Assembly: GCA_023078685.1 (NCBI GenBank)
Contig: JALGAS010000008.1
Location: 2,790,001 to 2,854,000, forward strand
Direction of reading: 5' to 3'
Origin: Neopestalotiopsis rosae
Taxonomy: Eukaryota; Ascomycota; Sordariomycetes; Amphisphaeriales; Sporocadaceae
Length of the DNA stretch: 64,000 nucleotides
Position numbers and translations under genes: made by a program. How positions within the stretch are numbered: the stretch's first letter is position 1; each line of letters opens with the position of its first letter. The notes beneath the pieces were generated by a model. It was given only the letters and a program-made list of their open reading frames with translations. It was not told where the DNA came from and ran no database searches. Of the stretch, positions 21,722-31,968 are shown one piece after another.

Positions 21722-23851
21722 TCAAATGTCACCTTCTTCCTCGGACAAGAAACCGAGCCCACTGTCGTACTTTCGCCTCTTCCTCGCCAGACTACCACTT
21801 GCCAGCTGCGACGACGAGCTGCTGCCGGCAGAGCTGCGGGTAGTGCGACGACCAGCCGCGCCGCCCTTTTTGGGCGTCGCCAGGATTCCCTCGCTCATCT
21901 CCAGGACCCTGGCCAGCTCGGTCTTCATCGAGTCAACAGCCTCCTTGGCCTTCTTCCTCTCGCCGTCAATGCTGTTCTCCAGGTTGACGTTCTGGACGCG
22001 CAGCTGGCATATGGTCTCGTGCGCCGTCCGCAGCGCCGCGTTGATGCCGTCAATCTCGCCGCGCAGCTCCGTCACCCGCGCGTCACGGAGCGCGAGCGCC
22101 GCGCCCTGAGACCGGTTCAGCGCGGCCCGCTGCGTCTGGGCATCGGCGAGCTGCCTCTTGATGTCGGCCGTCTGCGACAGCAGCGACGCGACCCGGCTCT
22201 CGAGCTCGCGGACGCTGCCGTCCTTGCGCCGAATCTCCAGCCTCCCCGCGTCGACCTCGGCCCGGAGCTCGTCCGCGGCGCTCTGCCCTTCCTCCTCGAT
22301 CCTCTGCACCAGGGCCTCGAGCTCGACCACGTCGCGCCGGTACCCCTCGATGGCGCCCTTGAGGCGGTCGGCGCCGACCTCGAGCTCGGCGATGCGGGCG
22401 TCCTTGCCCTCGAGACGGGCGGCGCTCCGCTGTGCCTCGCGCCGGAGGCCGTCCATGGCCTCGACGCGGGCGCCCAGCTGCTGCCGCAGCGACAGCTCCA
22501 GGGCGTGGTACTCGTCAATGGACACCTCGTCCTCCTTGACCTGGCGGGACAGGTCGCGCAGGCGCACCAGCACCAGGTCCAGGACCTCGGCGCCGTGTGC
22601 CGACAGCGGCAGGGTGATTTCGCCCGGGGTGAGGTACTCGAGCTCCAGCCTGGCGGTCCGCAGCGCGTTGGCGATAGACGCTACGATGTCGATGGAGTCA
22701 CCGCCCTCGAAGCCGAGGGCGCTCAGTGAGGTGTTGATATCGACCAGGCCGTCCGTCTTGTCTGATAGGCTTTGCAGAACCTGGTCAAGGTGTTCTTCTA
22801 CATCCCGATGACGATTCATGGATGCAGGCAATTGCACTCTTGAAAGCTTAGTGGACAGACGTCTACGTCGGTCCTCGTGGATTGCTAGCACATCAGTGAG
22901 CTTTGTCAATTCGAGGCGGACAGAGCCGAGTTCCGCCTCTAAAGCCTCCTTGTCTGGATCTGGAAGTTGTGCCTGCACGCCAATGTGTGATGAGAGAGGC
23001 AATGGCTGACGCCTCATTGACGGCGGCGTGGTGGGCAACATTGGACTCGTAGACGGCGGCGTCGGAAACGATGCTCGCGCTCTGGTCGGTGTGCTGCATA
23101 CCAAGTCCGCCATAGTGGTGTCGCCAAAGACGTCTTCGTCCTCGTCGTCCTCATCCATGTAGCCATCTATATATGGGTCTTGTGCCGCCATGGTCCAATC
23201 GAGCCGTGTCTGGTCTGCCGGTTCAGAGTGCCCATTGTTCAGCTCAGCCCGTAGCCGGTCAATCTGTTCCTCTAGCTGCAGGATGCGCTCCGTGTCTTGC
23301 ACCACCGTCGCGTTCCGGAGACCCTCGATCTCCTCATCTCTCTGTGCGAGTTCGCGGCGCAGGCGCTGGATCTCTGAAGACTGTTTCTGCGCGCGCTGCC
23401 GCTTTTCGCCGTCAATGATGTTCATTTCCTCGCTCAGGCCATTGCGCCTTATTCTCCGCTTGACGCGGTCGTCAAGGACCTGGCGCAAAGAGAAGAAGTG
23501 CACCTCGTTGGATGCGTCTGGCGCATCTTGATTATCATCCCTACTCTGTAGACCGCCTGGAGTCGAGTGTCTCCTCTTCTTGGACGACGGCACCGTGCTC
23601 TCCAGCGTGGACCGGCGGATCATGGGCGTCAGCCCGGTAGAGGAAGATAGCAAGTTGTGGGCGGCGGTCTCTGGGCCCGGGTCGGAGAAGCGCACCCTCT
23701 TCCTGGTACGGGTCCGGCTGGGCGTCTGAAAAGTAGGAGATGCCGACGCCGCATTCGCGTCTGTGGATACCATTTCTGTTGCGCGCGCATCACCTCTGCT
23801 CCGCCGCGGGGTGCGCCGCAGAGCAATTGGTGTATCGAGATTCTCTTCCAT
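21722..23851 (-). CDS. Large coiled-coil protein, probably nuclear
   Basis: A single-exon frame of 709 residues without a recognised enzymatic domain. The N-terminal 130 residues are basic and Ser/Thr/Pro-rich, with clusters such as 'RRTPRRSRG', 'RTRKRVRFSDP' and 'SKKRRHSTPG' that look like nuclear localisation signals and possible CDK sites. Two long heptad-rich regions follow, roughly residues 150-215 and 315-650, separated by an acidic, low-complexity segment. The C-terminus is basic ('KKGGAAGRRTTRSSAG', 'LARKRRKYD'). The architecture suggests a structural nuclear or spindle/chromosome-associated protein, but I cannot name the family. The coding region is GC-rich at third positions, which produces a long open antisense frame that I do not regard as a gene. 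Confidence 0.85.
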   Translation of the reverse strand: MEENLDTPIALRRTPRRSRGDARATEMVSTDANAASASPTFQTPSRTRTRKRVRFSDPGPETAAHNLLSSSTGLTPMIRRSTLESTVPSSKKRRHSTPGGLQSRDDNQDAPDASNEVHFFSLRQVLDDRVKRRIRRNGLSEEMNIIDGEKRQRAQKQSSEIQRLRRELAQRDEEIEGLRNATVVQDTERILQLEEQIDRLRAELNNGHSEPADQTRLDWTMAAQDPYIDGYMDEDDEDEDVFGDTTMADLVCSTPTRARASFPTPPSTSPMLPTTPPSMRRQPLPLSSHIGVQAQLPDPDKEALEAELGSVRLELTKLTDVLAIHEDRRRRLSTKLSRVQLPASMNRHRDVEEHLDQVLQSLSDKTDGLVDINTSLSALGFEGGDSIDIVASIANALRTARLELEYLTPGEITLPLSAHGAEVLDLVLVRLRDLSRQVKEDEVSIDEYHALELSLRQQLGARVEAMDGLRREAQRSAARLEGKDARIAELEVGADRLKGAIEGYRRDVVELEALVQRIEEEGQSAADELRAEVDAGRLEIRRKDGSVRELESRVASLLSQTADIKRQLADAQTQRAALNRSQGAALALRDARVTELRGEIDGINAALRTAHETICQLRVQNVNLENSIDGERKKAKEAVDSMKTELARVLEMSEGILATPKKGGAAGRRTTRSSAGSSSSSQLASGSLARKRRKYDSGLGFLSEEEGDI

Positions 23852-24543
23852 GCTTTGGCAGCTTCTCGCCTGTTGATCAAATCTGACTGAAATTGCTTAA
23901 AGTGAGGCTAAAGAAGATGATGTTAGTTTGCTGACGAATGATTGAATAAAACAAATCGACTATATCAAAGGAAGGATTATCCCATCGAGGCATTGACCAC
24001 TCGCGTGTCACGAAAGTAAACAAGCTTAGCTGCCAAATCTGCCCCTCCATGTTTGCATAGTTGGTGGGACCCCCGAATGGACCATGTTTACTTACTTCCG
24101 ATTGGGGCATAGCGGCCCGCGATGCGACCTGAACCCGTGTGGCGACGGGCCAATCAATTTCAGTATCCACGCAAGGGGTTTTCCTTTTCTGGCCCGTCAC
24201 CTCCGGATAGAAAGTAGATCTCTGCCAGGTACGTACTGTACATCAAATAGTCGATAGTCTATCCGCGTCTAACTTTTATTCACGGGTCAATCAAAACACA
24301 AGAGGAGAAGTATTGCCTTGGTCTGCTACGCAAACGCGTCGTACTCATAGCAACCAAGGACTGTATCGACATAACGTGGTATTCTAGGTAGTATTGTCTG
24401 TTTGTATATCGCTATCTGAAAATAGGGTATATGAATTCGCTCAAATATGCAAATGCAAGAATTGGTACAATCTGTCAATCATTCGATCGCGTGCGCTCTT
24501 CATTCTATTCGTCAGTTCATCTTACATCGTCTCGTCCCGTCAT
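23852..24543. other. Intergenic region
   Basis: Upstream region of the coiled-coil gene and downstream region of the GH128 gene. No coding signal or repeat recognised. Confidence 0.4.
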
Positions 24544-25539
24544 TTACACCACCAAAGCCACGGCTGCCGCCCCAGCAACGGCCAATATCCAATTTGGCAC
24601 TGAAGCAAGCGCGACAGCAGCCGAGGTATCCCCTTCTCCCTTGGTGCCCTCGGCGAATCCATTCTCCTCTCCGCCCATGTACAGCGACCCGACCTCGGTG
24701 AGGCCGCCATCGTCGTCGAACATGGCGACGGAGCTGCCGGTCCAGTCGTTGGCGTCGTCGGAGCGGAACGCGCCGAACCACGCGTAGCCCGAGACCCAGT
24801 CGAGGCCGTCGAGGTACGAAAGGCTCTGGTTGAGCATGGAGACGGTGGCGTCCTCGTCCTCCTGCGGCAGCGCGACCTCGGTGACCCAAAAGGCGAGGTC
24901 CTCGTCGGCGCTCGACGAGTTGGTCACGTAGAACTCGCGCAGCGTGCCCAGCCACGACGACAGGCCCGCAAAATCGCCGTACCAGTGCACCGAGACAAAG
25001 TCGTACGGGCAGCCCGACTCGGGGTCAATGTCGTAGCACGACTCATTAAAGTCGCGCAGCCACTTGAGGCCGCGCGACGACCCCGTCACCGACGGGTGGC
25101 TGATGTTCCAGGTCCGGGAGTCGGAGGTCCGCAGCGGCGCGATGCTGTCAATGTAGGCGCGCGCGGCGTCCTCGGGCTCGAGCGAGCTCCCGCCCGAGTC
25201 GGTGGTGCCGTCGGGCTCGTTAAAGGTCAGGAGGTGCGTCGACGACGCCGGCAGGGCGGCCAGGATCGAGTCCAGGTCGGAGCTGGCCGCCTCGTCCGTG
25301 GTGGGCACGAGCGGGAGAAAGGCCGCGGTGCCGTTGACGCCGGGCGCCTGGTTCAAACTCCAGGTGTAGTACCACGATATCGGGGACTTGTCCGAGGTGA
25401 GCAGGTTCATGTCGGCCTCGTTGTCGTCGCCCGAGTAGGCCAGGCCGCGCTTGGACGACGACAGCGTTTCGGCTGCGCCGGCAGAGGCACAACATAGCGC
25501 GAGAAACGGGCCGAAATAAGAGATCCGCTCGACCTTCAT
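24544..25539 (-). CDS. GPI-anchored glycoside hydrolase family 128 (beta-1,3-glucanase-like)
   Basis: A single-exon protein of 331 residues. An N-terminal signal peptide (to about residue 22, 'LALCCASAGAAE') precedes a GH128 catalytic domain of about 240 residues. It has 'LLTFNEPD' for the acid/base region and 'FWVTEVALP' for the second catalytic glutamate; 'DFVSVHWYG' is also characteristic of the Asl1-like family. The C-terminus has a Gly/Glu-rich stretch and then a hydrophobic tail ('LAVAGAAAVALVV'), the usual GPI-attachment signal. It should act at the cell surface on beta-1,3-glucan of the cell wall; substrate is from the family, not from the sequence. The gene is GC-rich. Confidence 0.88.
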   Translation of the reverse strand: MKVERISYFGPFLALCCASAGAAETLSSSKRGLAYSGDDNEADMNLLTSDKSPISWYYTWSLNQAPGVNGTAAFLPLVPTTDEAASSDLDSILAALPASSTHLLTFNEPDGTTDSGGSSLEPEDAARAYIDSIAPLRTSDSRTWNISHPSVTGSSRGLKWLRDFNESCYDIDPESGCPYDFVSVHWYGDFAGLSSWLGTLREFYVTNSSSADEDLAFWVTEVALPQEDEDATVSMLNQSLSYLDGLDWVSGYAWFGAFRSDDANDWTGSSVAMFDDDGGLTEVGSLYMGGEENGFAEGTKGEGDTSAAVALASVPNWILAVAGAAAVALVV

Positions 25540-26596
25540 GGTGTCGAAATATTTGTGGTGTCTTGCGATGATGCCGTAATGACAAAATGGCTATAGTAGT
25601 GAGGCGTGTATATGATCTGCTGGACCAAGTGCGAGATATGTACCTATGGTCAATTGGTTGCGTGACAAAGCAATGCAAACTATACTTTCGATTCGGTAGA
25701 ACTAAGCATCTCAAGATATAATGAATTCTAATAACACATGAGGCTCTTATTGCCCTGCTTATCTTTTGCATCCCGTTCCTGAATTTTACATGTTGAATCA
25801 AGCTTGTAAGCGACGCGTGACGTCATTAGGCCATGTGGCATGCCAAGAGCGCAGCGCCCAGAATCCAGATCAGATTCCCTGACAATCAGTGAGTTGGCAG
25901 TGTCCACCAAGAAATTGTAAAGGTTTAAAGTTGAAAGTATTTCTGTTTTGAGGAATGAATCGCCGGCATCCTGGATAGAACATGGTGTTCAATTCCAGAA
26001 TGTCTAGACCTGCAGAACATCTCGACCTAGAATCCGCAATGTCGTAACACCCGTTTTGGCCCTCGCAACCCTGCGTCATGTTGGTAAAATCTCCACTTCG
26101 GACCGAATAAAGACAGCACAAGATGGATGTTAAAACGCCTTAATTATTATGTTTATGTCTCTATCCATGGATCTCGCAAGCTAGAGGCTCCCCTTTTCTC
26201 GGGAAGAGGCGGGCTCGAACGGGAAGGATCCGAGCTGCAGCTGCGACTCAATTGAGTTTGAACGATCTTTCACGTCATGAGCCATGTAGTATTGCTCACT
26301 CAGCCCTATGGTGAGCAGCTGCTAGCTAACCGATTGGCCCGGGAAAGCTCAATGGATGTTATAGGAGGGGAAGTTCCGCTGTCGTACGATTTTTGAGCTC
26401 TTTGCTGTGCAACCTCTTTCAGTCCAACAAACCGTGAGATTCATTGTCGTAAGGAGAAGATACCCCATTTCAAGTTGTCCAATCAAAGTCGGCAAACGGC
26501 TGTCGGACCCGAAATCCGCATCAAAGTCGTCGATACCTTTTGGTTGCATATCGCCATCCAAATCCGACGAGATTTGGCAACAAACCAGTCAGAGAG
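25540..26596. other. Divergent promoter region
   Basis: Lies between the starts of the GH128 gene and the transporter. Only weak short frames are visible; no RNA gene or repeat seen. Confidence 0.4.
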
Positions 26597-27888
26597 ATGG
26601 GGAATGAAGGGCAACCAGAACAAAATGGACGCTCACGGGGCCGGGATCCGAGCAAGCTGCTGAATCGCCTCGAACACTGGACATGGGCGAATTATACCTA
26701 TCCCATGTCGACTGGCGGTTTGAGTCTGCTCCTGTCGGAAAAGACACAGGCCTTCAATTTTCGAGGCTTGCAGACGATTGGCAAGGTCGTGTACATATAC
26801 GACCTGGTGGTCTTTACTCTTGTCACGGCCGCCATGACATACCGATTCACGAGGTTTCGCGGCACGCTCAAGTCTTCCATCACGCATCCGACTGAAGGGC
26901 TGTTTTTGGGCACGTCGGCTCTCAGTCTGGCGTCCATCATTGCGGGAATCGCCCGCTACGGCATACCAGAGTGTGGCCCGTGGCTCATTGTGGCCTATCG
27001 CGTGCTATTCTGGATTTACTTTGCCGTCACTTTCCTCATCGCCGTAGGACAGTACTCACTGCTATTCACCTCGCCGGCTCTCAAGATTCAAGACATGACT
27101 CCGGCTTGGGATCTGCCCATTTTCCCCTTTATGCTGTCTGGTACGATTGCCTCGGTCGGGGCAGCTGATCAGCCACCGGTCCACGCCGTGCCCATGATTG
27201 TCGCTGGACTCACTGCGCAAGGATTAGGTATGATAATATCCATACTCATGTACGCGTGCTACAGTATGTACAATTACAAGTAACTAGATACACTTGACAG
27301 AAGATTCACTGATGACGTATAGTCCATCGAATGATTCAGTACGGCTTCCCGTCGCCTAACTCACGCTCGGGCATGTTCATCGCCGTGGGACCTCCAGCCT
27401 TCACCAGTCTGGCCATCATTGGCATGGCAAACGCCTTCCCGACGACATACGGCTACTTTGGCGATGCTGAGGTGACGCGGCAAATTGTCGAGACCTTGGC
27501 GACCATGACTGCCGTCTTCATCTGGTCGCTCAGCTTTTGGTTCTGGGCCATTGCCGTCGTGGCTTGTTTGGCCGTCTGCCGCCAGATGACTTTTTCGCTC
27601 AGCTGGTGGGCCTTTGTCTTTCCCAATGTCGGCTTCACTATTGCCACATTGACTATTGGCAAGCAGTTTGAGAGTCGTGGTGTGGAGTGGGTTGGTACCA
27701 TCATGACGATTCTGCTTGTGGCTCTGTATCTATTCATCCTTGTCAACCATGCTCGCGCGTTTGTGCGTAAGGACATTGTGTACGAGGGCAAGGATGAAGA
27801 TGTGTACACGAATGAGATTCATCATACACATGGCAAGAAAGAATGGAGATCACCAGGCGATTCGGAAGAACAGCTCAAGCAGGCTTGA
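26597..27888 (+). CDS. TDT-family C4-dicarboxylate / sulfite transporter
   Basis: A membrane protein of about 410 residues in two exons (26597-27263 and about 27323-27888). Around ten hydrophobic helices are visible, and the motifs 'HWTWANYTYPMSTGG' near the N-terminus and 'GMFIAVGPPAFTSLAI' near helix 7 are typical of the tellurite-resistance/dicarboxylate transporter family. This family includes yeast malate permease Mae1 and sulfite pump Ssu1. The charged C-terminal tail ('KDEDVYTNEIHHTHGKK') is cytoplasmic by family topology. Sequence alone does not decide between malate import and sulfite efflux. The start ATG at 26597 is the first in frame; upstream in-frame codons are not ATG. Confidence 0.88.
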
Positions 27889-28016
27889 AGTGCTGTGCGA
27901 AATTGCCAGTTTTGTTTCAGACAGCATCGATTACGAAGTATCATTGCTCGTATAAAAGCTCATCAACTAGGACTCCAAACAAACTTTGTTTTCCGCACAC
28001 TTTTCCCACTGTGGGA

Positions 28017-29867
28017 TCAGTGTATGAGGAACTCTTCCAGAGCCTGCTTTCCGATCGACTCTACTAATCCATCATCTTGGAATGTGCTTCTCATTATGCC
28101 ATCAACAATCGCTGTTCCAACCATTCTGTTATAACCATCTGACGGATCTTTGGTCAGGACTAACGGGAGCCTGACCTGAGGAGGGATCACCAGGACATCT
28201 CCGTCCTGCATGCCGCCCAATCCAGTACCAAAGCAGCCGTTATCCGTAACGAATAAGACCTTGCCCGCCAGAGTCTCGCACGCAACTTTGATAAAGTCCA
28301 AGCATTGAGAGATTGCTCTATCCGTTGATAGGCTGGAAGAGTTCTCGCGGAGAAGAGCTTCGAGGAGCGAATCCGCATCAAATTTGGAGCGGCGGACATG
28401 GTGGCTAAAGCACAGAGACGCCATTCTTGTACCGAGGTTCTCAGGCTTCCGGAAAGGAGGCTCTGGGTACTGCTCCAGGAGGTAGGAACTGTTTTCCTGG
28501 ACCAGGTGCCGGACCTGATTCAGGATATCCTCTCGCCCGCCCTCGAATCGGTGAAGCACCCGAACCGGACCCAAGTTGCGAGCCCATAGCCGCACCGTTG
28601 CCAGGTCGTCCGTGATTTCCGCGGCCGGCGCCTCGTCCCAGCGGCAGAGGCGCTCGGCCACGCGTCCGTGGAGTTCGCGGTGGATCCCCAGCGAGTCCTG
28701 CGCGGCATCGGCAAAGTCGGGCATCCACGACGGGAACGCGGGCGCGGCCGAGAGTCTGTCCTCGCGCAGGCCAAAGCTGCTCCACATGAGGGGGCCGCGC
28801 TCCTGCCGCACCAGAAAGGCCGCCGTCCCGAGGGCGAGGTCGCGCAGGGGCGTCTGGTAGTCGACCGGGTTGGCCGCCTGCGCCGCCGGCACCATGCCGT
28901 ACAGGGCGTAGATCTTGTCGTGGCCGTCGTAGCACTGGCGCTCGGCCGTGGTCATGAGCAGGTAGAGGAGCGGGCTCTCGCTGCCGCGCCAGTCGGACCG
29001 GGCATTGGTGAGCGAGACGATGGAGTTTTGGCTGCTAAGGTTGCTCTTTTCCCGGAGCCTCTTGTTCACGGCGCGAATGTCGTCAAAGATCTGGCCCTCC
29101 TCCTCCGTCAGGGGCCGGCCGCTCCATGTCTTTGCGAGGGCGCCAAACTTCACCAGGGCCTCGACGCCTGCCGTGTGGAGGGGCTCCTCGGCCTGTCCGA
29201 GCATCGAGGACGCGTAAAATGTCATGTGCCCGCACTGACATATGGGCTCCCGAGGTGGTAGACGGAACTCCTGGAAAGTCCACATTCGACTCCAGTACGG
29301 CAGGGACAGCACTTCGCAGTACCCCTCGAGGGCGCGGAGAAGAGCCCAGTCCTTTTCGCGCTTGGCCGTCTTGGAGAACTTTGCCTTGGCGTCCAGCTTG
29401 AGCCAGTACGTGGACGCCTGGTTATACGTCTTGGCCACGTACGTCTGCGCCCACGTAATGGCCAGTTCCATGTTGGCGGTCGAGGGGCCGAGCCAGATGA
29501 CGACCGACGAGGCGTCCGAGTAGAGCCGCCCCATGAGCGGGATCTGCGTGTTCTTTTCCTCCGTATCCACCTGGTTGATGCAAATGGCGTCTACCCAGAG
29601 CGTGCGGGACTCACGCCGCTGCTGGGGGCGCAGGGCGCGGAGGGCATCGTTGAGGTTGCTGGTGACCTCGAACGTCTCGCCGTCGACGGTGATGGGTTTC
29701 TTGACTGATGCGTCGCCCCAGACGTAGGACAGAGCTGCGAACTCTGGCTTTTCGTCGAGGGACACGACTCCTAGTGTGCATTTTACATCGTCTTCGGGCT
29801 TGCCTCCCAAAAGAATGAGGACTCGGATTTCTGACCTTGATGGGTCTAGTGAACTATACTGGACCAT
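28017..29867 (-). CDS. HET-domain protein
   Basis: A single-exon protein of about 616 residues ending 128 bp from the end of the convergent transporter gene. The N-terminal half is a HET (heterokaryon incompatibility) domain with its three usual blocks: 'FAALSYVWGDA', 'LWVDAICINQVDTEEKNTQI' with 'GRLYSDASSVVIWLG', and 'YWSRMWTFQEFRL'. The C-terminal half holds 'HDKIYALYGMVP', common in HET proteins, but no NACHT, ankyrin or other known module. HET domains can trigger cell death on recognition of non-self; here that is family knowledge only. I chose the ATG at 29867 because 'YSSLDPSRSEIRVLIL' is the usual beginning of this family and the longer frame starts with a non-ATG codon. Confidence 0.9.
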   Translation of the reverse strand: MVQYSSLDPSRSEIRVLILLGGKPEDDVKCTLGVVSLDEKPEFAALSYVWGDASVKKPITVDGETFEVTSNLNDALRALRPQQRRESRTLWVDAICINQVDTEEKNTQIPLMGRLYSDASSVVIWLGPSTANMELAITWAQTYVAKTYNQASTYWLKLDAKAKFSKTAKREKDWALLRALEGYCEVLSLPYWSRMWTFQEFRLPPREPICQCGHMTFYASSMLGQAEEPLHTAGVEALVKFGALAKTWSGRPLTEEEGQIFDDIRAVNKRLREKSNLSSQNSIVSLTNARSDWRGSESPLLYLLMTTAERQCYDGHDKIYALYGMVPAAQAANPVDYQTPLRDLALGTAAFLVRQERGPLMWSSFGLREDRLSAAPAFPSWMPDFADAAQDSLGIHRELHGRVAERLCRWDEAPAAEITDDLATVRLWARNLGPVRVLHRFEGGREDILNQVRHLVQENSSYLLEQYPEPPFRKPENLGTRMASLCFSHHVRRSKFDADSLLEALLRENSSSLSTDRAISQCLDFIKVACETLAGKVLFVTDNGCFGTGLGGMQDGDVLVIPPQVRLPLVLTKDPSDGYNRMVGTAIVDGIMRSTFQDDGLVESIGKQALEEFLIH

Positions 29868-31060
29868 GTTTCGAGCTACTATAGGCTGCAAGATACTATA
29901 CTCAATCTCAGTATGATGTGGCAACACACGGACGAATATAATCAGTCGGTGCAAGTCAATATTTATTGAACAAACAGATCAGTTGATACAGACCGTTTGC
30001 CATGTGAAAACCAATATCGGCGGCGATATCCGGGATCCTAGTCTTTGAAGGATTCAAGCCTCTTTGCTATACCCAGGCAAGCGGCCGCCAGGATCGCGGC
30101 ACAGAATTGCTATGCGCTCTTAGTGCTAGTTGGCTAGCCATAAATAGGACAACGGAAGCGAAGTTGATGTAACCCTGGATATCCAGTTTCATGCTGAAGG
30201 AGGAGTTGCATTCTTTCACAAAAGTGGAATACTTTACAAATAGGGCATGAATGGGGTGTCAACCAGCAGGGAAAGGGGATTGGTTGGGAATATATGGTGC
30301 AAAATCTTGATAGAAGTTGGTCCTAGGTATAATTGAAGAGAATGTAGAGACTGGCCAGCTTAATCCAATCGCTCTCCTCATACATTTGAACAATGCTTGA
30401 AAGAACAACAGTACACGGCAATCCAGGGAATCATCAGTCATTCTTACAAGTATACCAAACTTCAATCTTGAGAGGTTGCAACGTTATTCCTATTGGGCAA
30501 AAGCTGACCCCAAGTTTTATGCAGTCATCAACACAGCGAGCGAAGAATCCATACGTTGAAACGCATTGATCTAACATGCCAAGTTAATCCTACCCATTTC
30601 CATATAGTCGCGCATAATCCTAATGTTGCATTTTGGTGGCCTTTGTCATGGAGCACCATGAACAAAGAACATTTCATAGTCCACAAGGTTTAGTCTTAGC
30701 CACCAGTCCTTTGTAGCTCGCTCGTGTAACAATATCGCTTTTGTTTACCTCATTATATCGTTCTGCAATGTTGCAGATACAAGAGTCTCCTCCCATGTCC
30801 TACGTGATAGAGGCCCATAAACACACTGCAAGTAGACAATGTGATTGTCATGTGCGACAATGCGTTTGTGGTGGATCGAGCAATCGTCACAAAAGAGCAC
30901 CACATGGATCATGGAGAATTGTAACAAAGACAAGAGGGACTGTTTATTGCTAAATTACAGCTACTATCACTACGATACTCTATATTTAAGGCATGCCCGT
31001 AGTCAGCAATATAACATCTCAAAATCCATCAACTCATTCAACTCCACTACCAATCAAATA
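29868..31060. other. Long upstream region of the HET gene and the orphan gene
   Basis: About 1.2 kb AT-rich sequence between two divergent genes. No coding signal; short frames are weak. Confidence 0.4.
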
Positions 31061-31148
31061 CATCAACTCATCAACTCATCAACTCATCAACTCATCAACT
31101 CATCAACTCATCAACTCATCAACTCATCAACTCATCAGCTCATCAGCT
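31061..31148 (+). repeat. 8-bp tandem repeat, 11 copies
   Basis: Nine perfect copies of CATCAACT followed by two copies of CATCAGCT, without interruption. It lies 80 bp upstream of the start codon of the next gene, probably in its 5' leader or core promoter. It is in a small frame that would read a repeating eight-residue peptide. Confidence 0.98.
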
Positions 31149-31227
31149 CCAACCTCCTTACACTGCACGTTTCTCAAGGAAAATTAACCAAACCTCAATC
31201 ACCTGGGTCAACTTTTGACTCCTGATC

Positions 31228-31968
31228 ATGGCTTCTTCAACGAATTCGCCAGTTTTCGCCTGGTTCCCTGTCATCGACAGGAACGAGAACGAGTTCCCCA
31301 TGCCTCGGGTGTGGTCTGACGAGAAGATCGCCGAGACACGCAAGGAGATAGAACGCGTCGTGGCAAAGGGGCTCAAGCTGCAAGAGCCGCACGTATACGC
31401 AGCAACGAAACTGTCCGGGAGTTTTGGGCTCGGAGCGGATTCTTTGGGTGCGCAAAAGCTGTCGTGCCTGTTCCTGCACTTTGAGCGCGAAAGGTTCTGG
31501 AAGGACTTTCGGCACCAGTTCATCCGGATGCGCACCGAGGTCTCGATGGCCGCCCTGCCGCGCCCCAACCTCGAAACGGTGTACTTGTTTCTGCACGCCG
31601 CCAAGCAGCGGCCGGATTGGACGTGCGACGAGTACCCGGAAGATGAGGACGTGATGAAAGAGTGGACGGTCGACTACCACTACGTAAAAATCATCCTGCG
31701 CATCTTGAGCAAGGCCCGCCACGCCGACGTGTTGCATGGCGACGACGACAAGACAGCGGTAAGCACCGAGTCCGGCAGCAAGCCCTTGCCAGAGGTTCCC
31801 AGTCGGGAGATTGCCGGTGCCGTCGAGGGCCACCTTGTTCCCTGGATCCCGTTCACCCGCCTCGACGACAACATCTGGGCGCTGTTCCACACGCTCATGT
31901 ATCTGCAGCTCGAGTGGGAGGCCAAGCGCTACAAGGAGAGCAAGACATCTTCTTGTACTCCGTCCTAG
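31228..31968 (+). CDS. Orphan protein of 246 residues
   Basis: A single-exon frame that I do not recognise. It begins 'MASSTNSPVFAWFPVIDRNE', contains several Trp and charged residues, and has no signal peptide, membrane segment or repeat. Two stretches look structured: 'LSCLFLHFERERFWKDFRHQ' and 'HYVKIILRILSKARHADV'. A low-complexity Ser/Pro/Glu segment lies near residues 175-195. The GC-rich codon use resembles neighbouring real genes, and the frame opens at a good ATG (TGATCATGG) directly after the 8-bp repeat. These points support a real gene. It could be lineage-specific. Confidence 0.65.
   Translation: MASSTNSPVFAWFPVIDRNENEFPMPRVWSDEKIAETRKEIERVVAKGLKLQEPHVYAATKLSGSFGLGADSLGAQKLSCLFLHFERERFWKDFRHQFIRMRTEVSMAALPRPNLETVYLFLHAAKQRPDWTCDEYPEDEDVMKEWTVDYHYVKIILRILSKARHADVLHGDDDKTAVSTESGSKPLPEVPSREIAGAVEGHLVPWIPFTRLDDNIWALFHTLMYLQLEWEAKRYKESKTSSCTPS

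Noticed and set aside
22117..22518. Arg/Ser/Pro-rich frame on the minus strand
   Set aside because: Alternative frame within the coiled-coil gene; low-complexity translation caused by third-position GC.
21704..22729. Open frame of 341 residues on the plus strand
   Set aside because: Exactly antisense to the GC-rich coiled-coil gene; composition is the mirror of heptad codons, with no domain or sensible start context.
28441..28935. Arg/Gly/Pro-rich frame within the first HET gene
   Set aside because: Alternative frame of the same strand; no start support and low complexity.
31061..31148. CRISPR-like array
   Set aside because: Repeats are contiguous 8-mers without spacers and the genome is eukaryotic; it is a simple tandem repeat.
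30845..31225. Repeat-peptide frame ending just before the orphan gene
   Set aside because: Produced by the 8-bp tandem repeat; no evidence of translation, kept only as a note on a possible upstream ORF.
31237..31890. Minus-strand frame of 217 residues
   Set aside because: Antisense of the orphan gene; the sense frame has the better start and codon use, although neither has a known homologue that I can name.
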